Notes: generated by a model from the letters alone, not told the origin. A stretch of 7,591 nucleotides of DNA from Methyloprofundus sp. (GCA_030636485.1 DAOVWV010000070.1:1-7591), one strand, 5' to 3'; counted from the stretch's first letter, positions 1-6,345 are shown. Numbers and translations: made by a program.

Positions 1-42
1 CATCAGCATAGAGGCCAAAACCTGCTCCCCTATAGTATTTAG

Positions 43-48
43 TATACT
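43..48 (+). promoter_or_regulatory. Possible -10 box upstream of hslO
   Basis: TATACT matches the sigma-70 -10 consensus at five of six positions and lies 25 bp before the hslO start, inside the 8-bp palindrome AGTATACT (41-48). No convincing -35 box is found 16-18 bp upstream, so this is a weak call from sequence alone. Confidence 0.25.
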
Positions 49-73
49 TTACTCATAAAAATATTCTCGACCT

Positions 74-949
74 ATGCAAGAACAAGATGTTTTACAACGC
101 TTTTTATTTGATGGCCTAGCCATTCGTGGAGAATGGTTAAACCTAACCGCCAGCTGGCAAGCGGCAAAACAGTATCATCAATACCCTGATGCAGTCATGC
201 AACAACTAGGGGAAGCCCTAGCAGCGGCAACTTTACTCTCAGCCACCATAAAATTTGAGGGTAACCTGATTTTACAGGCTCAAGGAGATGGCGCATTAAA
301 ATCATTAGTGGCGCAAAGTACTAATGAAAGAGAAATTCGTGGCTGGGCACATTGCGAAGAGAACGCTGCTGGCAGTAATTTACCTGACTTACTCGGCACA
401 GGACGTTTGGTTTTAACAATTAAACCCGATAAAGGCGAACCCTACCAAGGCATCGTCTCGTTAACGGGTGAACGCTTGGCAACAGCTGTAGAAACCTACT
501 TTACCCAGTCCGAACAATTGAAAACACGTCTATGGCTTTTTGCCAACGAGCATCAGGCGGCAGGCTTATTAATACAGGAACTTCCTGCACAGCAGGAAGG
601 TGATGCCTTGGAAGACTGGAGGCGCATTGAAGCGTTAGCAAATACCATTAGTAAAGATGAACTTCTAACTCTCCCATGTAAAGAGGTACTGCATCGCCTG
701 TTCAATGAAGAATCCGTACGTTTATTTGAGGCCGAAGCCGTGAGCTTTAAGTGTCGCTGCTCAGAGCAAAAGATTGAAAGCACTTTACTCTCTTTAGGGC
801 GCACTGCAATTGATGAAATATTACAGGAGCAGGGTGACATCATTGTGGACTGCGAGTTTTGCAGTCAGCAATATAAATTTGATAAAGTCGATATTGAGCG
901 GATATTTTCTGAGGCCGTGGTACAGGCTTCTTCAGCAACCCGGCATTAG
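74..949 (+). CDS. hslO: Hsp33 redox-regulated molecular chaperone
   Basis: Cytoplasmic holdase chaperone that is off when reduced and zinc-bound and switches on when oxidants such as hypochlorite, or peroxide with heat, form disulfides in its C-terminal zinc centre (family knowledge). The 291-residue product has the usual family length. The N-terminal substrate-binding fold covers about residues 5-180, followed by a linker and the redox switch. All four zinc cysteines are visible: C227 and C229 in a CxC (KCRCS) and C260 and C263 in a CxxC (DCEFCS). The spacing matches E. coli Hsp33 (C232, C234, C265, C268). The first ATG fits the family N-terminus, but no strong Shine-Dalgarno precedes it. 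The gene stands alone on the plus strand, converging on the OmpA-like gene with a repeat element between them. Identification is firm. Confidence 0.96.
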   Translation: MQEQDVLQRFLFDGLAIRGEWLNLTASWQAAKQYHQYPDAVMQQLGEALAAATLLSATIKFEGNLILQAQGDGALKSLVAQSTNEREIRGWAHCEENAAGSNLPDLLGTGRLVLTIKPDKGEPYQGIVSLTGERLATAVETYFTQSEQLKTRLWLFANEHQAAGLLIQELPAQQEGDALEDWRRIEALANTISKDELLTLPCKEVLHRLFNEESVRLFEAEAVSFKCRCSEQKIESTLLSLGRTAIDEILQEQGDIIVDCEFCSQQYKFDKVDIERIFSEAVVQASSATRH

Positions 950-1013
950 CACTCAATTAACTTTGAAGCGTAGATTTTGGCTACCAATTTAACACGGGAC
1001 AAACAACACGCAC

Positions 1014-1086
1014 CTCGTTCCAATGCCCTATGTTTCGAGACGCAGAGCGTCGACCCATGCATTCCCACGCGGCGCGTGGGAACGAG
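1014..1086. repeat. Folded intergenic repeat element (MITE/REP-like)
   Basis: A 73-bp unit bounded by imperfect 13-bp inverted ends (1014-1026 and 1074-1086, 11 of 13 matching; the outer 8 bp CTCGTTCC/GGAACGAG are perfect). Inside are a GACGC-aga-GCGTC hairpin (1039-1051) and a perfect 9-bp stem TTCCCACGC/GCGTGGGAA with a 3-nt loop (1062-1082). The sequence style (CGTTCCCACGC, GCAGAGCGTC, GCGTGGGAACG) resembles short repeats scattered through many gammaproteobacterial genomes; this is recalled, not searched. It sits between the 3' ends of two converging genes, where its hairpins could also stop or protect transcripts from both sides. It encodes nothing. Copy number elsewhere in the genome cannot be seen here. 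Confidence 0.75.
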
Positions 1087-1102
1087 ATTTTCAGTTATTC
1101 AA

Positions 1103-1873
1103 CTAGTCAAAACTAATATCAATACGACGGTTTTTCTGACGACCAGTAGACGTACCGTTTGAAGCAATCGGTTGGCTTTCACCATAACCAATCGCTGTCA
1201 TACGTTCTGGAGAAATACCTTTGCTGATTAACACGTCACGAATAAAATCAGCACGCTGTTGAGACAGGTTTTTATTCAGTTCCGCCCCCCCTGAGCTATC
1301 AGTATGTCCTGAAAGTGTCACTGTTTTATCTGGATATTGATGCATATAATCAGCTAGCAGGTCAATGCCTTGCGACGCGCCAGGCACCAGGTTGGCTGTT
1401 CCCGACACAAATTCGATATCCCCAAATGCCAATAGGATTTCACGCTCTGCTACAGTTGCCTCCATATCTAGCAATCGTTGCTGCACAGCATCACTCTGTC
1501 GCTTAGCAGCCTCTTCTTTTGCATTATCGGCGACACTCACCAATTGTTCTTTTTGGTCGATTAAATCGCTGGTATTTTGTCTCGCTTGTTCGGCTTCCGC
1601 TGAACTCACAGCTGACTCGACTTGAACATTACCGATATATGCCAAAGAGGCCATATCTTCAGCTGATTCAGCGGCCACAGCACGCAATAAAGTTTCATTC
1701 GCTTCCGACAATTGATCAGCAGCGTACCTCTGTACACTAGGATCATTTGCAGCCGTACTATACGCTTGCTCAGCATCCAGTAAGGACTGTGGTTTTTGTA
1801 ATTCGGCACAGCCAACAGCTAATGTCGCAATGATAGCTGGGATAATCAGTTTTTTTACTGTCAATGTTTTCAT
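1103..1873 (-). CDS. OmpA-family peptidoglycan-binding lipoprotein with DUF4398-like N-terminus
   Basis: Predicted outer-membrane lipoprotein of 256 residues that anchors the membrane to peptidoglycan. A basic, hydrophobic signal peptide (residues 1-21) ends in the lipobox LAVG-C, with C22 as the lipidated cysteine. Residue +2 is Ala, not Asp, which favours Lol transport to the outer membrane. Residues about 28-145 are Ala/Glu/Gln-rich helix resembling DUF4398. The C-terminal OmpA domain (about 148-256) carries the SGHTD motif (188-192) and a downstream NLSQQRA segment. D192 and R207 have the 15-residue spacing of the Asp and Arg that bind diaminopimelate in OmpA. GGA lies about 10 nt before the ATG. 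The gene follows a small DUF4398-like lipoprotein gene on the same strand after 175 bp, so cotranscription is plausible but unproven. It resembles Pal in role but is longer. Confidence 0.9.
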   Translation of the reverse strand: MKTLTVKKLIIPAIIATLAVGCAELQKPQSLLDAEQAYSTAANDPSVQRYAADQLSEANETLLRAVAAESAEDMASLAYIGNVQVESAVSSAEAEQARQNTSDLIDQKEQLVSVADNAKEEAAKRQSDAVQQRLLDMEATVAEREILLAFGDIEFVSGTANLVPGASQGIDLLADYMHQYPDKTVTLSGHTDSSGGAELNKNLSQQRADFIRDVLISKGISPERMTAIGYGESQPIASNGTSTGRQKNRRIDISFD

Positions 1874-2048
1874 AAAGTATATCCAAAAATAGAGCTAAAT
1901 TTAAGTCAGGTAACCGCAATTAATAAAACGTCTACACTCACTCGCACGTCCTATATCACGAAATGCAAGACGAGGGAACGCCTCCTCCAAACAGCACAGA
2001 ATACTATACCAGGAAGATTATTTATTACGCGCCCCCTCCCCGGGTTGT

Positions 2049-2417
2049 TTATCGTAGTTGTGACTCCAGCATATTCAAGCTATCTTTCATCTGGGATTCT
2101 GCCATTTTTGCTTTTCCAGCCTCTGCCTTTGCCTGAGCCAGGCTGGCAGTTGCAGTTGCCTCATGCGCAAGGCGCAAGGCTTTTTCATTATCACCCTCGT
2201 TCATTGCTGATTTAGCTTCATGCAATTTACCTTTCGCTCTTTCCAGATCGACACCTGCATAGCGATTTGCATCAACATTGCGTGCAGAATGTATGGTTGC
2301 CTCTGCATAAGCAATTTCAGCTTTGGGTGCATCAATACCACAGCCGGTTGTAGACGCAACAACACCCGCGAAAGCAATCACTTTAATAAATGATGCAGAT
2401 TGTTTTTTAGTGAACAT
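2049..2417 (-). CDS. Small DUF4398-like lipoprotein
   Basis: A 122-residue envelope protein of unknown molecular function. Residues 1-25 form a signal peptide (basic KK, then a hydrophobic stretch). The cleavage site STTG-C26 is a non-ideal lipobox, with Thr rather than Leu at -3, so lipidation is likely but not certain. The mature part is almost wholly helical, rich in Ala, Glu and Lys (EATATASLAQAKAEAGKAK), with coiled-coil character and no catalytic motif. It contains a pattern (AEATIHSAR, NRYAGVDLERAKGKLHEAK) that parallels residues 33-65 of the OmpA-domain lipoprotein encoded next on the same strand. GGAGAG lies 7 nt before the ATG, a good ribosome-binding site. By context it may assist the OmpA-like neighbour in the outer membrane; this is inference. 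DUF4398 assignment comes from recognised pattern only. Confidence 0.82.
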   Translation of the reverse strand: MFTKKQSASFIKVIAFAGVVASTTGCGIDAPKAEIAYAEATIHSARNVDANRYAGVDLERAKGKLHEAKSAMNEGDNEKALRLAHEATATASLAQAKAEAGKAKMAESQMKDSLNMLESQLR

Positions 2418-2470
2418 AAACTCACTCTCCGTTTTAATTTAAGAAATCAGGAAAAACCAATAGTCATAGG

Positions 2471-2487
2471 CTCAGATTCTATCTGAG
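2471..2487. promoter_or_regulatory. Perfect 7-bp inverted repeat over the -10 box
   Basis: CTCAGAT-tct-ATCTGAG is a perfect palindrome with a 3-bp centre. It covers the predicted -10 of the minus-strand lipoprotein promoter, as an operator would. Read on the plus strand it is a hairpin followed by GTTTTA and could be a weak terminator, but no plus-strand gene ends nearby. Operator versus hairpin cannot be decided from sequence. Confidence 0.4.
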
Positions 2488-2503
2488 TTTTACTAAATTG
2501 CAA
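2476..2503 (-). promoter_or_regulatory. Predicted sigma-70 promoter of the small lipoprotein gene
   Basis: On the minus strand TTGCAA (2503-2498, four of six to the -35 consensus) and TAGAAT (2481-2476, five of six to the -10 consensus) are separated by 16 bp. Transcription would start near 2469, leaving a leader of about 50 nt before the start codon at 2417. The -10 box falls inside a palindrome at 2471-2487. Confidence 0.45.
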
Positions 2504-2558
2504 ACTATTCATTTATTTCTGTTTTATACTTCATGTGGTTACAGATACAGGTAAATAG

Positions 2559-2606
2559 TGGCCTGTCATTACCAGTAGCACTAAAGTATACCCTGCACAC
2601 AGGCCA
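2559..2606. repeat. Inverted repeat downstream of the SPOR gene
   Basis: TGGCCTGT (2559-2566) and ACAGGCCA (2599-2606) are perfect 8-bp inverted arms separated by 32 bp, starting 23 bp past the SPOR-protein stop codon. The RNA could form a stem-loop that ends or protects that transcript. On the coding (minus) strand no U-run follows the stem, so it is not a standard intrinsic terminator; a T-run (2611-2616) follows only on the plus strand. Confidence 0.35.
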
Positions 2607-2629
2607 GTGGTTTTTTCAAAAATAAAAAC

Positions 2630-3985
2630 TTAACTCTTAGAAACCCAAACAATTCTATCGCCCAGTACTTTCTCGGCTTTAGCTGCGTAGGATTCAGCGT
2701 CAGCTTCAGTTGCAAAACCAGGCACCCTAAGTCTAAACCATGTCTCCCCACTTTCTGAAATAGTAAGCAATTCGGCTTGAATACCTTTTTCACTCAACTC
2801 CTTCAGCCTTTTTTGCGCATCTTGACGTTGCACAGAAGAATATAAATTGACAGCCCATTTCTTTACCCTTGGGCGAGTGCTAGCTTTAGGTTTCAGAACA
2901 TCAGTCGCTGCCTTTATTTCAGTACTTTCCCACTGCTTAGCAGGTATTTCAAGCGCTGGTTTCAGCATCACAAACTTATCCGTCACCTTTACCTCCAGCA
3001 TCTCATTGCCAGCAACAGCAACTTTCCTCAACTCAGCTGACATCAAGACTCCACCAACAGCATTGAACCTTTCTTCTAGTAAAGGTCCTATTTTTATCGG
3101 CTTATTTAAATCAGCCCCTAATACTTGAGAGCTTATTTGCCTATCATTTTCTAACCTACCCACTGGCGAGACACGGTATTTATCAACCGCCACCACAACT
3201 CTTTTAACTTCCTCTGGCTCCACCAGCCTATCTACAACGAGCGCCCCAAACCAAATACTTATCAGCAAAGCATTGACTGCAACAAACAGACTGATAATAC
3301 TGATTATTTTATATTTGTAATTTGTCCTCTCAAGCTGCCTATAAACTCTCGCCAAAGCTCTGAGCATTTTCTTGCTCTTTCCTAGTTCATGCTCCAGTTG
3401 TAATATTCGATTATCCCAGACAAAAGGCGAAACAGCCCCCATATCCATAGAATCCGGCACAGCCTCTGATGCACGGGGATCAGAATTCACATCGGCGGGT
3501 TTTTCCACCGCCCGGCTTGTCGCCACTACTTCACATATAGCGTCACCTATTGCATCAACAACGGGCTCTGAACTACCTGCCCCCCCTGATGCAGAAAGTG
3601 CATCAACTAATTCAGCTGGCCGTTTAAGTCCCGTGACGACAGCTTTATCTACCTTATTTGCGACACCTTCCAGACTTTCTGATATGGCCTCGGATGGTGC
3701 TGCAGTTTCAATGCTTGTTTCTGTATTTGAATCAGCCTGCTTATTTTCAGACCTTTCTACAGACTCCTCAGTCTTATTAAGATGCGCCACTTGCGCTGTA
3801 TTAGAGACAAAGACCTGAGTATCAAAGCTTAATAAATCATCCAGTGAACTATTCGCTTTAGCGACCACTGGCACTTTTTCGATGGCAGCCAATAAAGCAT
3901 TATTTTCGTCCAGCTTATCAAGCTCTAAAGCTGTTTCTTCTCGCTTATTATGTTGTTTTTTACCCATATCACCCACATCACTCAT
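2630..3985 (-). CDS. Bitopic inner-membrane SPOR-domain protein
   Basis: Predicted cell-wall protein with FtsN/DamX-like topology. Numbered from the ATG at 3985 (451 residues): a long hydrophilic, acidic, low-complexity cytoplasmic region (about 1-190), a charged helical stretch likely to form a coiled coil (about 193-223, LQLEHELGKSKKML), one membrane helix (about 227-251) preceded by basic residues (RTNYKYK, so N-terminus inside), a periplasmic linker, and a C-terminal SPOR domain (about 375-451, from KKWAVNLYSS to DRIVWVSKS). SPOR domains bind glycan strands stripped of peptides, mostly at the division septum. The start is uncertain: the frame is open to a TTG at 4021, with further ATGs at 4015, 4000 and 3967 and no clear Shine-Dalgarno for any. 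The linker and N-terminus are not recognisable as a named family, so no gene symbol is given. It is upstream of the lipoprotein genes on the same strand. Confidence 0.85.
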   Translation of the reverse strand: MSDVGDMGKKQHNKREETALELDKLDENNALLAAIEKVPVVAKANSSLDDLLSFDTQVFVSNTAQVAHLNKTEESVERSENKQADSNTETSIETAAPSEAISESLEGVANKVDKAVVTGLKRPAELVDALSASGGAGSSEPVVDAIGDAICEVVATSRAVEKPADVNSDPRASEAVPDSMDMGAVSPFVWDNRILQLEHELGKSKKMLRALARVYRQLERTNYKYKIISIISLFVAVNALLISIWFGALVVDRLVEPEEVKRVVVAVDKYRVSPVGRLENDRQISSQVLGADLNKPIKIGPLLEERFNAVGGVLMSAELRKVAVAGNEMLEVKVTDKFVMLKPALEIPAKQWESTEIKAATDVLKPKASTRPRVKKWAVNLYSSVQRQDAQKRLKELSEKGIQAELLTISESGETWFRLRVPGFATEADAESYAAKAEKVLGDRIVWVSKS

Positions 3986-4072
3986 TACTTGCAAGAACAT
4001 GCCCCTAAAAAACATCCTCAAGCATAAAGAACTAAAAGCCTATCTTCAGATACCTAGTACTCCATCAACCTA

Positions 4073-4101
4073 AAAATATCAATTGATATTGGGTTTTGCA
4101 A
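4073..4101 (-). promoter_or_regulatory. Predicted sigma-70 promoter of the SPOR-protein gene
   Basis: Minus-strand TTGCAA (4101-4096) and TATTTT (4078-4073) are spaced by exactly 17 bp, each matching its consensus at four of six positions. The start of transcription would be near 4066, about 50-80 nt before the candidate start codons at 4015 and 3985. A 16-bp palindrome fills most of the spacer. Confidence 0.42.
4075..4090. promoter_or_regulatory. 16-bp perfect palindrome, candidate operator
   Basis: AATATCAATTGATATT is a perfect 16-bp palindrome without a spacer. It lies between the predicted -35 and -10 boxes of the minus-strand SPOR gene and overlaps the -10, a classic place for a dimeric repressor. 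A perfect 16-mer palindrome is rare by chance, though the AT-rich composition makes it less so. No known regulator box is recognised. Confidence 0.4.
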
Positions 4102-4194
4102 TAAACCTAGACGCGAAAGGTAAAGAATCACAAGCAGAAAAGGGCTATTCCCTGAACAAGAACAGCTCCGCTATTGTTGCCCCCAGATTTCTTT

Positions 4195-4220
4195 TAGCAT
4201 ACCGAAGCTGATCTATGCTA
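4195..4220. promoter_or_regulatory. Spaced inverted repeat upstream of the peroxiredoxin gene
   Basis: TAGCATA (4195-4201) and TATGCTA (4214-4220) are perfect 7-bp inverted arms with centres 19 bp apart, about two helical turns. The right arm contains TATGCT, a possible -10 (four of six), without a good -35. It could be an operator for the peroxiredoxin-phoH pair or a leader hairpin. Low confidence. Confidence 0.33.
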
Positions 4221-4292
4221 CGCTAAGGAATAACAATCCAACACTGCACTCGCCAACGCAAAGTATATACCACTCTTAACCAAGGAACCCGC

Positions 4293-4772
4293 ATGTCAAC
4301 AATCAGTATAGGTCAACCAGTAGCCAATTTTGAAGCAATGTCAACGGGTGACAAAAGCATCCAATTGTCAGATTATAAAGGAAAATATGTGCTCCTGTAT
4401 TTTTATCCAAAAGATAACACACCCGGCTGCATTACTGAAGGGCAAAACTTTCGCGATAATATGGCCACATTCGAACAACATAATACGGTTATTCTAGGTG
4501 TTTCCCGCGATAGCGTACGCGTACACGAAGGCTTTAAAAACAAACAAAGCTTTCCTTTTGACTTATTATCCGATAAAGAAGAAGTCTTATGTCAGTTATT
4601 TGATGTGATCAAAATGAAAAATATGTACGGAAAAAAAGTTCTAGGTATTGAACGCAGTACCTTTTTAATTGACCCTGAAGGAATACTTATTCATGAATGG
4701 CGTAAAGTAAAAGTTAAAGTTCATATCGATGAGGTTCTACAAAAACTCGCTGATCTAGAGGTCGAGTCATGA
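4293..4772 (+). CDS. bcp: Thiol peroxidase of the BCP/PrxQ family
   Basis: Cytoplasmic peroxiredoxin that reduces hydrogen peroxide and organic hydroperoxides using a thiol reductant, usually thioredoxin. The product has 159 residues, a normal BCP length, with one AhpC/TSA thioredoxin fold. The active-site segment FYPKDNTPGC places the peroxidatic cysteine at C46, with the conserved Thr and Pro just before it (T43, P44); R54 in NFRDN and the FLIDPEG segment (124-130) are also typical. The resolving cysteine that E. coli Bcp has five residues on is replaced by Q51. The only other cysteine, C100, aligns with the non-resolving C99 of E. coli Bcp, so the enzyme may act as a 1-Cys type. AAGGA precedes the ATG by 6 nt. 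The stop codon overlaps the next start as ATGA, implying coupled translation with the PIN-PhoH gene. Confidence 0.94.
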   Translation: MSTISIGQPVANFEAMSTGDKSIQLSDYKGKYVLLYFYPKDNTPGCITEGQNFRDNMATFEQHNTVILGVSRDSVRVHEGFKNKQSFPFDLLSDKEEVLCQLFDVIKMKNMYGKKVLGIERSTFLIDPEGILIHEWRKVKVKVHIDEVLQKLADLEVES

Positions 4773-6178
4773 ACATCAGCACTTCAAAAAAATTATTTGT
4801 GTTAGATACCAATGTCTTAATGCATGACCCGGCCGCTTTATTTCATTTTCAAGAACATAATATTTTCATTCCAATGGTCGTACTGGAAGAACTCGACCAT
4901 GGCAAAAGAGGCCGAACTGAAGTGGCAAGAAATGTACGCCAGGTCAGCCGCTTTATTGATGATTTACTGAAAGGCAGGGATCAGGGCGATATTAAAGAGG
5001 GTCTCCCCCTGTCTCAACTACAAAGTTCAGGACAAAAAGAAAATGCCTTAGAAGGTCGCCTGTATTTTCAAACTCAGCAAATGACTGCCGCTCTGCCAGA
5101 TTCCATGCCAGGCAACCTAGCAGATAACTCAATTTTGAGTATTGTTCTGACCTTAGTAAAACAATTTCCGGATACGCAAGTGATATTAGTCTCTAAAGAC
5201 ATTAATATGCGTATCAAGGCGGCCGCATTAGAATTAAAGGCCGAAGACTATCATAGTGATCAAACACTAGACGACATCGACCTATTATATAGTGGCGCAA
5301 CGGCACTGCCCGCTGATTTTTGGGATACGCACGGCCATAAAATGCAATCATGGATAGAGGAAGGGCGCACTTTTTACAAGCTTGAAGGTCCTTTAGTCAC
5401 TGACTGGCACCCGAATCAATATCTGTATATAGAAGATAAATCCGACTTTGAAGCGATAGTCAGGTCCGTTGATAAAGAGACTGCAACACTGGAACTCGCT
5501 ATAAACTACAGAGAAGGCCACCACTCTGCCTGGGGTGTATACGCCAAGAACCGTGAGCAGAACTTTGCCTTCAACGTGCTAATGGATCCTGAGATTGATT
5601 TTGTGACTTTATTAGGCACAGCAGGTACAGGAAAAACACTACTGGCATTGGCGGCAGGCCTAACCCAGACCATGGATGACAAGCGCTATTACGAAATCGT
5701 CATGACCCGCGAAACAGTGCCCGTCGGTGAAGATATAGGTTTTTTGCCCGGTACCGAAGAAGAAAAAATGGCTCCATGGATGGGCGCATTGATTGACAAT
5801 CTGGAACTCCTTGGCAGACAAGAGGAAGACACCGACTGGGAAAAAGATGTCACCAAAAATATTTTAATGAATAAAATTAAAATTCGTTCACTCAACTTTA
5901 TGCGCGGCCGTACCTTCCTAAACCGCTATCTGATTATTGATGAAGCACAAAACCTGACCCCTAAACAATTAAAGACACTGATTACCCGCGCAGGCCCAGG
6001 TACAAAAATCATTTGCATCGGTAATTTATCACAAATTGATACTCCTTATTTGACAGCCACCAGCTCTGGCCTGACCTATGTCGTGGATAAATTCAAATCC
6101 TGGGAGCATGGCGCACATATCACATTAAAACGCGGTGAGCGTTCACGTCTGGCTGATCATGCGGCGGATGTATTGTAA
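4769..6178 (+). CDS. PIN-PhoH fusion ATPase / predicted ribonuclease-helicase (YlaK/PhoH2 type)
   Basis: Predicted cytoplasmic RNA-processing enzyme of 469 residues, longer than E. coli PhoH because a PIN nuclease domain is fused in front. The PIN domain (about 8-150) shows the acidic metal-binding set: D13 in FVLDTN, E40/E41 in VLEELDHGK, D119 in ADNSIL and D144 in VSKDIN, so it looks catalytically intact. The C-terminal PhoH P-loop domain (about 262-469) has Walker A GTAGTGKT (283-290), Walker B YLIIDEAQN (387-395) and a terminal RGERS element. Mycobacterial PhoH2 of this layout has RNA-unwinding and RNase activity; the role in this organism is inferred. AGAGG (4757-4761) sits 7 nt before the ATG, within the end of the peroxiredoxin gene, and the two reading frames overlap by 4 nt. 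It is not linked to ybeY or ybeZ as classic phoH-like genes are. Confidence 0.93.
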   Translation: MNISTSKKLFVLDTNVLMHDPAALFHFQEHNIFIPMVVLEELDHGKRGRTEVARNVRQVSRFIDDLLKGRDQGDIKEGLPLSQLQSSGQKENALEGRLYFQTQQMTAALPDSMPGNLADNSILSIVLTLVKQFPDTQVILVSKDINMRIKAAALELKAEDYHSDQTLDDIDLLYSGATALPADFWDTHGHKMQSWIEEGRTFYKLEGPLVTDWHPNQYLYIEDKSDFEAIVRSVDKETATLELAINYREGHHSAWGVYAKNREQNFAFNVLMDPEIDFVTLLGTAGTGKTLLALAAGLTQTMDDKRYYEIVMTRETVPVGEDIGFLPGTEEEKMAPWMGALIDNLELLGRQEEDTDWEKDVTKNILMNKIKIRSLNFMRGRTFLNRYLIIDEAQNLTPKQLKTLITRAGPGTKIICIGNLSQIDTPYLTATSSGLTYVVDKFKSWEHGAHITLKRGERSRLADHAADVL

Positions 6179-6245
6179 ATGATGTATTAATTTTAAATAT
6201 TTAGGCATCCTTCATATAAGCATGAAAGTAGTTGACACTTTTTTC

Positions 6246-6345
6246 TCGTCATTCCTGCATGCTACCCAGTCAAGCGTGGGCACAAGCTTTAGCAGGAATC
6301 CATTATGCAGCATAGATTCCTGATAAAAGACTTCGGGAATGACGA
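6246..6345. repeat. Folded intergenic repeat element with nested hairpins
   Basis: About 100 bp bounded by perfect 10-bp inverted ends TCGTCATTCC (6246-6255) and GGAATGACGA (6336-6345). Nested inside is a strong hairpin: CAGGAATC (6293-6300) pairs with GATTCCTG (6315-6322), and after a 3-nt bulge TATGC (6304-6308) pairs with GCATA (6310-6314). The GTCATTCC...GGAATGAC ends and GGAATCCA core are of a type I recall as highly repeated between genes in many gammaproteobacteria. It is non-coding and probably a non-autonomous mobile or structural repeat. Its position just after phoH suits a 3'-end structure. Confidence 0.7.

Larger units (their letters stand above)
3986..4292. other. Divergent intergenic region between SPOR and peroxiredoxin genes
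   Basis: About 300 bp separating genes read in opposite directions, so it must hold promoters for both. I see the predicted minus-strand promoter with its palindrome (4073-4101), a spaced inverted repeat (4195-4220), and a clear ribosome-binding site AAGGA (4282-4286) 6 nt before the peroxiredoxin ATG. Part of the left edge (up to 4015 or 4021) may be coding if the SPOR protein starts upstream. No small gene or RNA is recognised. Confidence 0.6.

Noticed and set aside
553..843. 96-codon minus-strand open frame inside hslO
   Set aside because: Antisense shadow of a well-recognised gene; composition is Ser/Cys/Arg-rich and no family is recognised.
977..1162. 61-codon plus-strand open frame across the repeat element
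   Set aside because: It runs through the hairpins and into the end of the OmpA-like gene in antisense; no protein-like features or ribosome-binding site.
3372..3818. 148-codon plus-strand open frame opposite the SPOR gene
   Set aside because: Ser/Thr/Ala-rich product made by reading the low-complexity region backwards; the minus-strand frame has signal, membrane and SPOR features.
5689..5895. 68-codon minus-strand open frame within the PhoH domain
   Set aside because: Lies opposite conserved PhoH domain sequence between the Walker motifs, so it is a shadow.
6232..6260. TTGACA at 6232-6237 as a promoter
   Set aside because: No -10 at 16-18 bp, and the sequence there is the left end of the repeat element.
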